Source: Methanocella_A sp035319305 (GTDB lineage Archaea > Halobacteriota > Methanocellia > Methanocellales > Methanocellaceae). From it: a DNA stretch of 5,243 nt. This document shows, in pieces, positions 4,097 to 5,243 of this stretch (position 1 is its first letter; every line of letters begins with the position of its first letter). The position numbers and the translations under genes were made by a program. The notes below the pieces were generated by a model, which was not told where the DNA came from, did no database searches, and worked only from the letters and a program-made list of their open reading frames with translations. The DNA lies in the NCBI GenBank assembly GCA_035319305.1, contig DATHCY010000219.1, positions 1 through 5,243 on the forward strand, given 5' to 3'.

Positions 4097-5053
4097 ATGA
4101 TCTACCTGGACAATGGCGTGTCGGTTTTTTCGGGTAGGGAATACCGCTGTGACCCGAAACGATGTGTACGTGACTGCGTTAACCTCGTTTCCCATGGTCA
4201 TTTTGATCATGTACCCTCATCCCTGAGCCATGCTATTGTCTGTTCGGACATTACCGCCGCTATTGTGCAAAACCGTACCGGGTTACCTGTGAAGCGTGCT
4301 TTATGCGATGGAGTGGAACTGCTGGACTCAGGGCATGTACCCGGCTCGACCATGTTTTTAATAGCCGGGGATAAAAAGATCCTGTATACAGGGGACCTGT
4401 GCACCAGAAAAAAGTACTGCTCTCCCGGGGCACAACCTGTCGACGCGAGTGTGCTGATCATCGAGTCGACGTTCGGGAAAGAGCGCTATGTGTTCCCGCC
4501 CACAGAGGAGACGATAAAGGCCATGCGCGATTGGGTCGACGACAATGCGACCTGTGACCGGCACTCGGTGATCTACGCGTATACCTTCGGCAAAGCCCAG
4601 GAAGTGATCTCAGCGCTGAGCGGACGGGACGTGTATACGAGCAGCCCGGTGCTAAAGGTAAACGAGGTGCTGTGGCAATACGGGCACAGGCTGGAGGCGA
4701 AAAAGCTTCCGGAAAAGACGACCGGCGATCCGATAGCCATCGTGGCGTCTGCAAGCGGTAAAAGCGATCCGCTGGTGAAAAAATATATCTCTCAAGGGGC
4801 AAAAACCGCAATGGTGTCGGGATGGGCGATCGACGCCAAGCACGGTCGCTATATGCACGTTGATACAGCGTTCCCTCTGTCCGATCATGCTGACTATGAT
4901 GAGCTGCTGGCTTTCACCAAGGCGGTCAACCCCGAGATCGTATATACAATACACGGCTTTGCAAAAGAGCTTGCCCGAGACATTACCGCCAAGCTGGGCA
5001 TCGATGCGATACCGTTGAGGAAAGGGCATCTGACCCTCTCTAACTTTCAGTAG
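4097..5053 (+). CDS. Metallo-beta-lactamase/beta-CASP exonuclease, mRNA 3'-end processing factor-like
   Basis: Predicted zinc-dependent nuclease of the beta-CASP group (CPSF73/Ysh1-like, COG1236 type), acting on RNA or possibly DNA in the cytoplasm. It has 318 residues. The metallo-beta-lactamase motifs are present in order: HGHFDH (33-38, metal ligands His33, His35, Asp37, His38), His80 in DSGHVPGS and Asp100 in YTGD. The beta-CASP motifs follow: A, Glu123 in IIESTFG; B, His264 in PLSDHADYDEL; C, His286 in YTIHG. All expected metal-binding residues are there, so it should be active. It lacks the N-terminal KH domains of the long archaeal aCPSF1 enzymes and has a small beta-CASP cap (about 140-250), the form of the short archaeal group often annotated as putative mRNA 3'-end processing factor. 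The ligase-associated DNA exonucleases are a similar alternative, but no ligase gene lies beside it here. The start is set by GAGGAG 6 nt before the ATG. The ATG overlaps the stop of a 24-codon frame as ATGA. Confidence 0.9.
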   Translation: MIYLDNGVSVFSGREYRCDPKRCVRDCVNLVSHGHFDHVPSSLSHAIVCSDITAAIVQNRTGLPVKRALCDGVELLDSGHVPGSTMFLIAGDKKILYTGDLCTRKKYCSPGAQPVDASVLIIESTFGKERYVFPPTEETIKAMRDWVDDNATCDRHSVIYAYTFGKAQEVISALSGRDVYTSSPVLKVNEVLWQYGHRLEAKKLPEKTTGDPIAIVASASGKSDPLVKKYISQGAKTAMVSGWAIDAKHGRYMHVDTAFPLSDHADYDELLAFTKAVNPEIVYTIHGFAKELARDITAKLGIDAIPLRKGHLTLSNFQ

Positions 5054-5201
5054 CACAGGAAATGCCATCCAATCAGCCGACAAGTTATTTGATGCTTTTG
5101 TCCTCCAGATCCGATCCAGACCTCGCGATGGGAAAATGCACCGGATTTTTGGATAACATATTAGTGAGTATTATGCCTCGTAATAGCGGGGATGAATGGA
5201 A
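5054..5201. other. Spacer after the beta-CASP gene
   Basis: No convincing gene. There is a short T4 run (5096-5099) and a weak AT stem, AAAAT/ATTTT (5133-5137 and 5145-5149), which might end the preceding transcript. A TATA-like AACATATTA around 5155-5163 could serve a gene starting near 5190-5202. Confidence 0.4.
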
Positions 5202-5243
5202 TTGAAGAATATCGAGATCATATTGCTGACAGGAATTGTGATC
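5202..5243 (+). CDS. Possible start of a membrane protein, cut by window end
   Basis: From the TTG at 5202 the frame reads MKNIEIILLTGIVI to the window end: one lysine followed by a run of Ile, Leu, Val and Gly, typical of the first transmembrane helix of an integral membrane protein. GGGGATGA (5188-5195) lies 6 nt upstream as a possible ribosome binding site, and a TATA-like box sits near 5155-5163. The competing frame from the ATG at 5192 reads as a polar peptide (MNGIEEYRDHIADRNCD) and has a purine-rich run only 1 nt before it. With just 14 codons visible this is a weak call. Confidence 0.3.
   Translation, partial: MKNIEIILLTGIVI

Noticed and set aside
4652..5083. - strand open frame of 143 codons opposite the beta-CASP gene
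   Set aside because: It mirrors the strongly supported + strand gene and contains no recognisable domain or ribosome binding site.

Overview
The window looks like methanogenic euryarchaeal chromosome. The evidence is an HMf-type archaeal histone, AT-rich TATA-like boxes placed as archaeal promoters usually are, genes lacking a Shine-Dalgarno alongside genes with strong GGAGG-type sites, an archaeal-subtype HflX GTPase, an archaeal beta-CASP nuclease and a solitary m4C DNA methyltransferase of the type common in methanogens. The moderate GC content and the protein styles suggest Methanocellales or a relative, but that placement is inference from memory and was not tested by search.

Layout. 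(1) Positions 1-1079, + strand: the HflX ribosome-associated GTPase, cut at its N-terminus by the window edge. (2) 1161-1532, +: a small winged-helix-like protein, probably a DNA-binding regulator, apparently leaderless and preceded by a perfect 7-bp dyad. (3) 1578-2471, +: ketopantoate reductase (PanE) for coenzyme A synthesis. (4) 2489-3523, +: a beta-class N4-cytosine methyltransferase resembling the archaeal CTAG-specific enzymes. Genes 2 to 4 run head to tail with gaps of 45 and 17 nt and may share a transcript. (5) 3604-3813, - strand: an archaeal histone, convergent with the methyltransferase. A terminator-like hairpin lies in the 80-nt gap. (6) 3814-4096: a 283-nt divergent regulatory region rich in TATA-like boxes and inverted repeats. 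(7) 4097-5053, +: a compact metallo-beta-lactamase/beta-CASP RNA-processing exonuclease homologue. (8) 5054-5243: an intergenic stretch and possibly the first codons of a membrane protein that runs off the window.

How the genes relate. Most are unconnected housekeeping functions: ribosome rescue or quality control, CoA biosynthesis, chromatin and RNA processing. The DNA-centred pair (methyltransferase and histone) and the small regulator next to them are the most interesting grouping. I see no restriction endonuclease, CRISPR array, transposon, tRNA or rRNA. The signals most worth checking are non-coding. One is a perfect 9-bp inverted repeat centred on the histone TATA box. Another is the dyad upstream of the small regulator. 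A third is a CTAG site just before the start of the putative CTAG methyltransferase. I find no convincing evidence of a wholly new multi-gene system.
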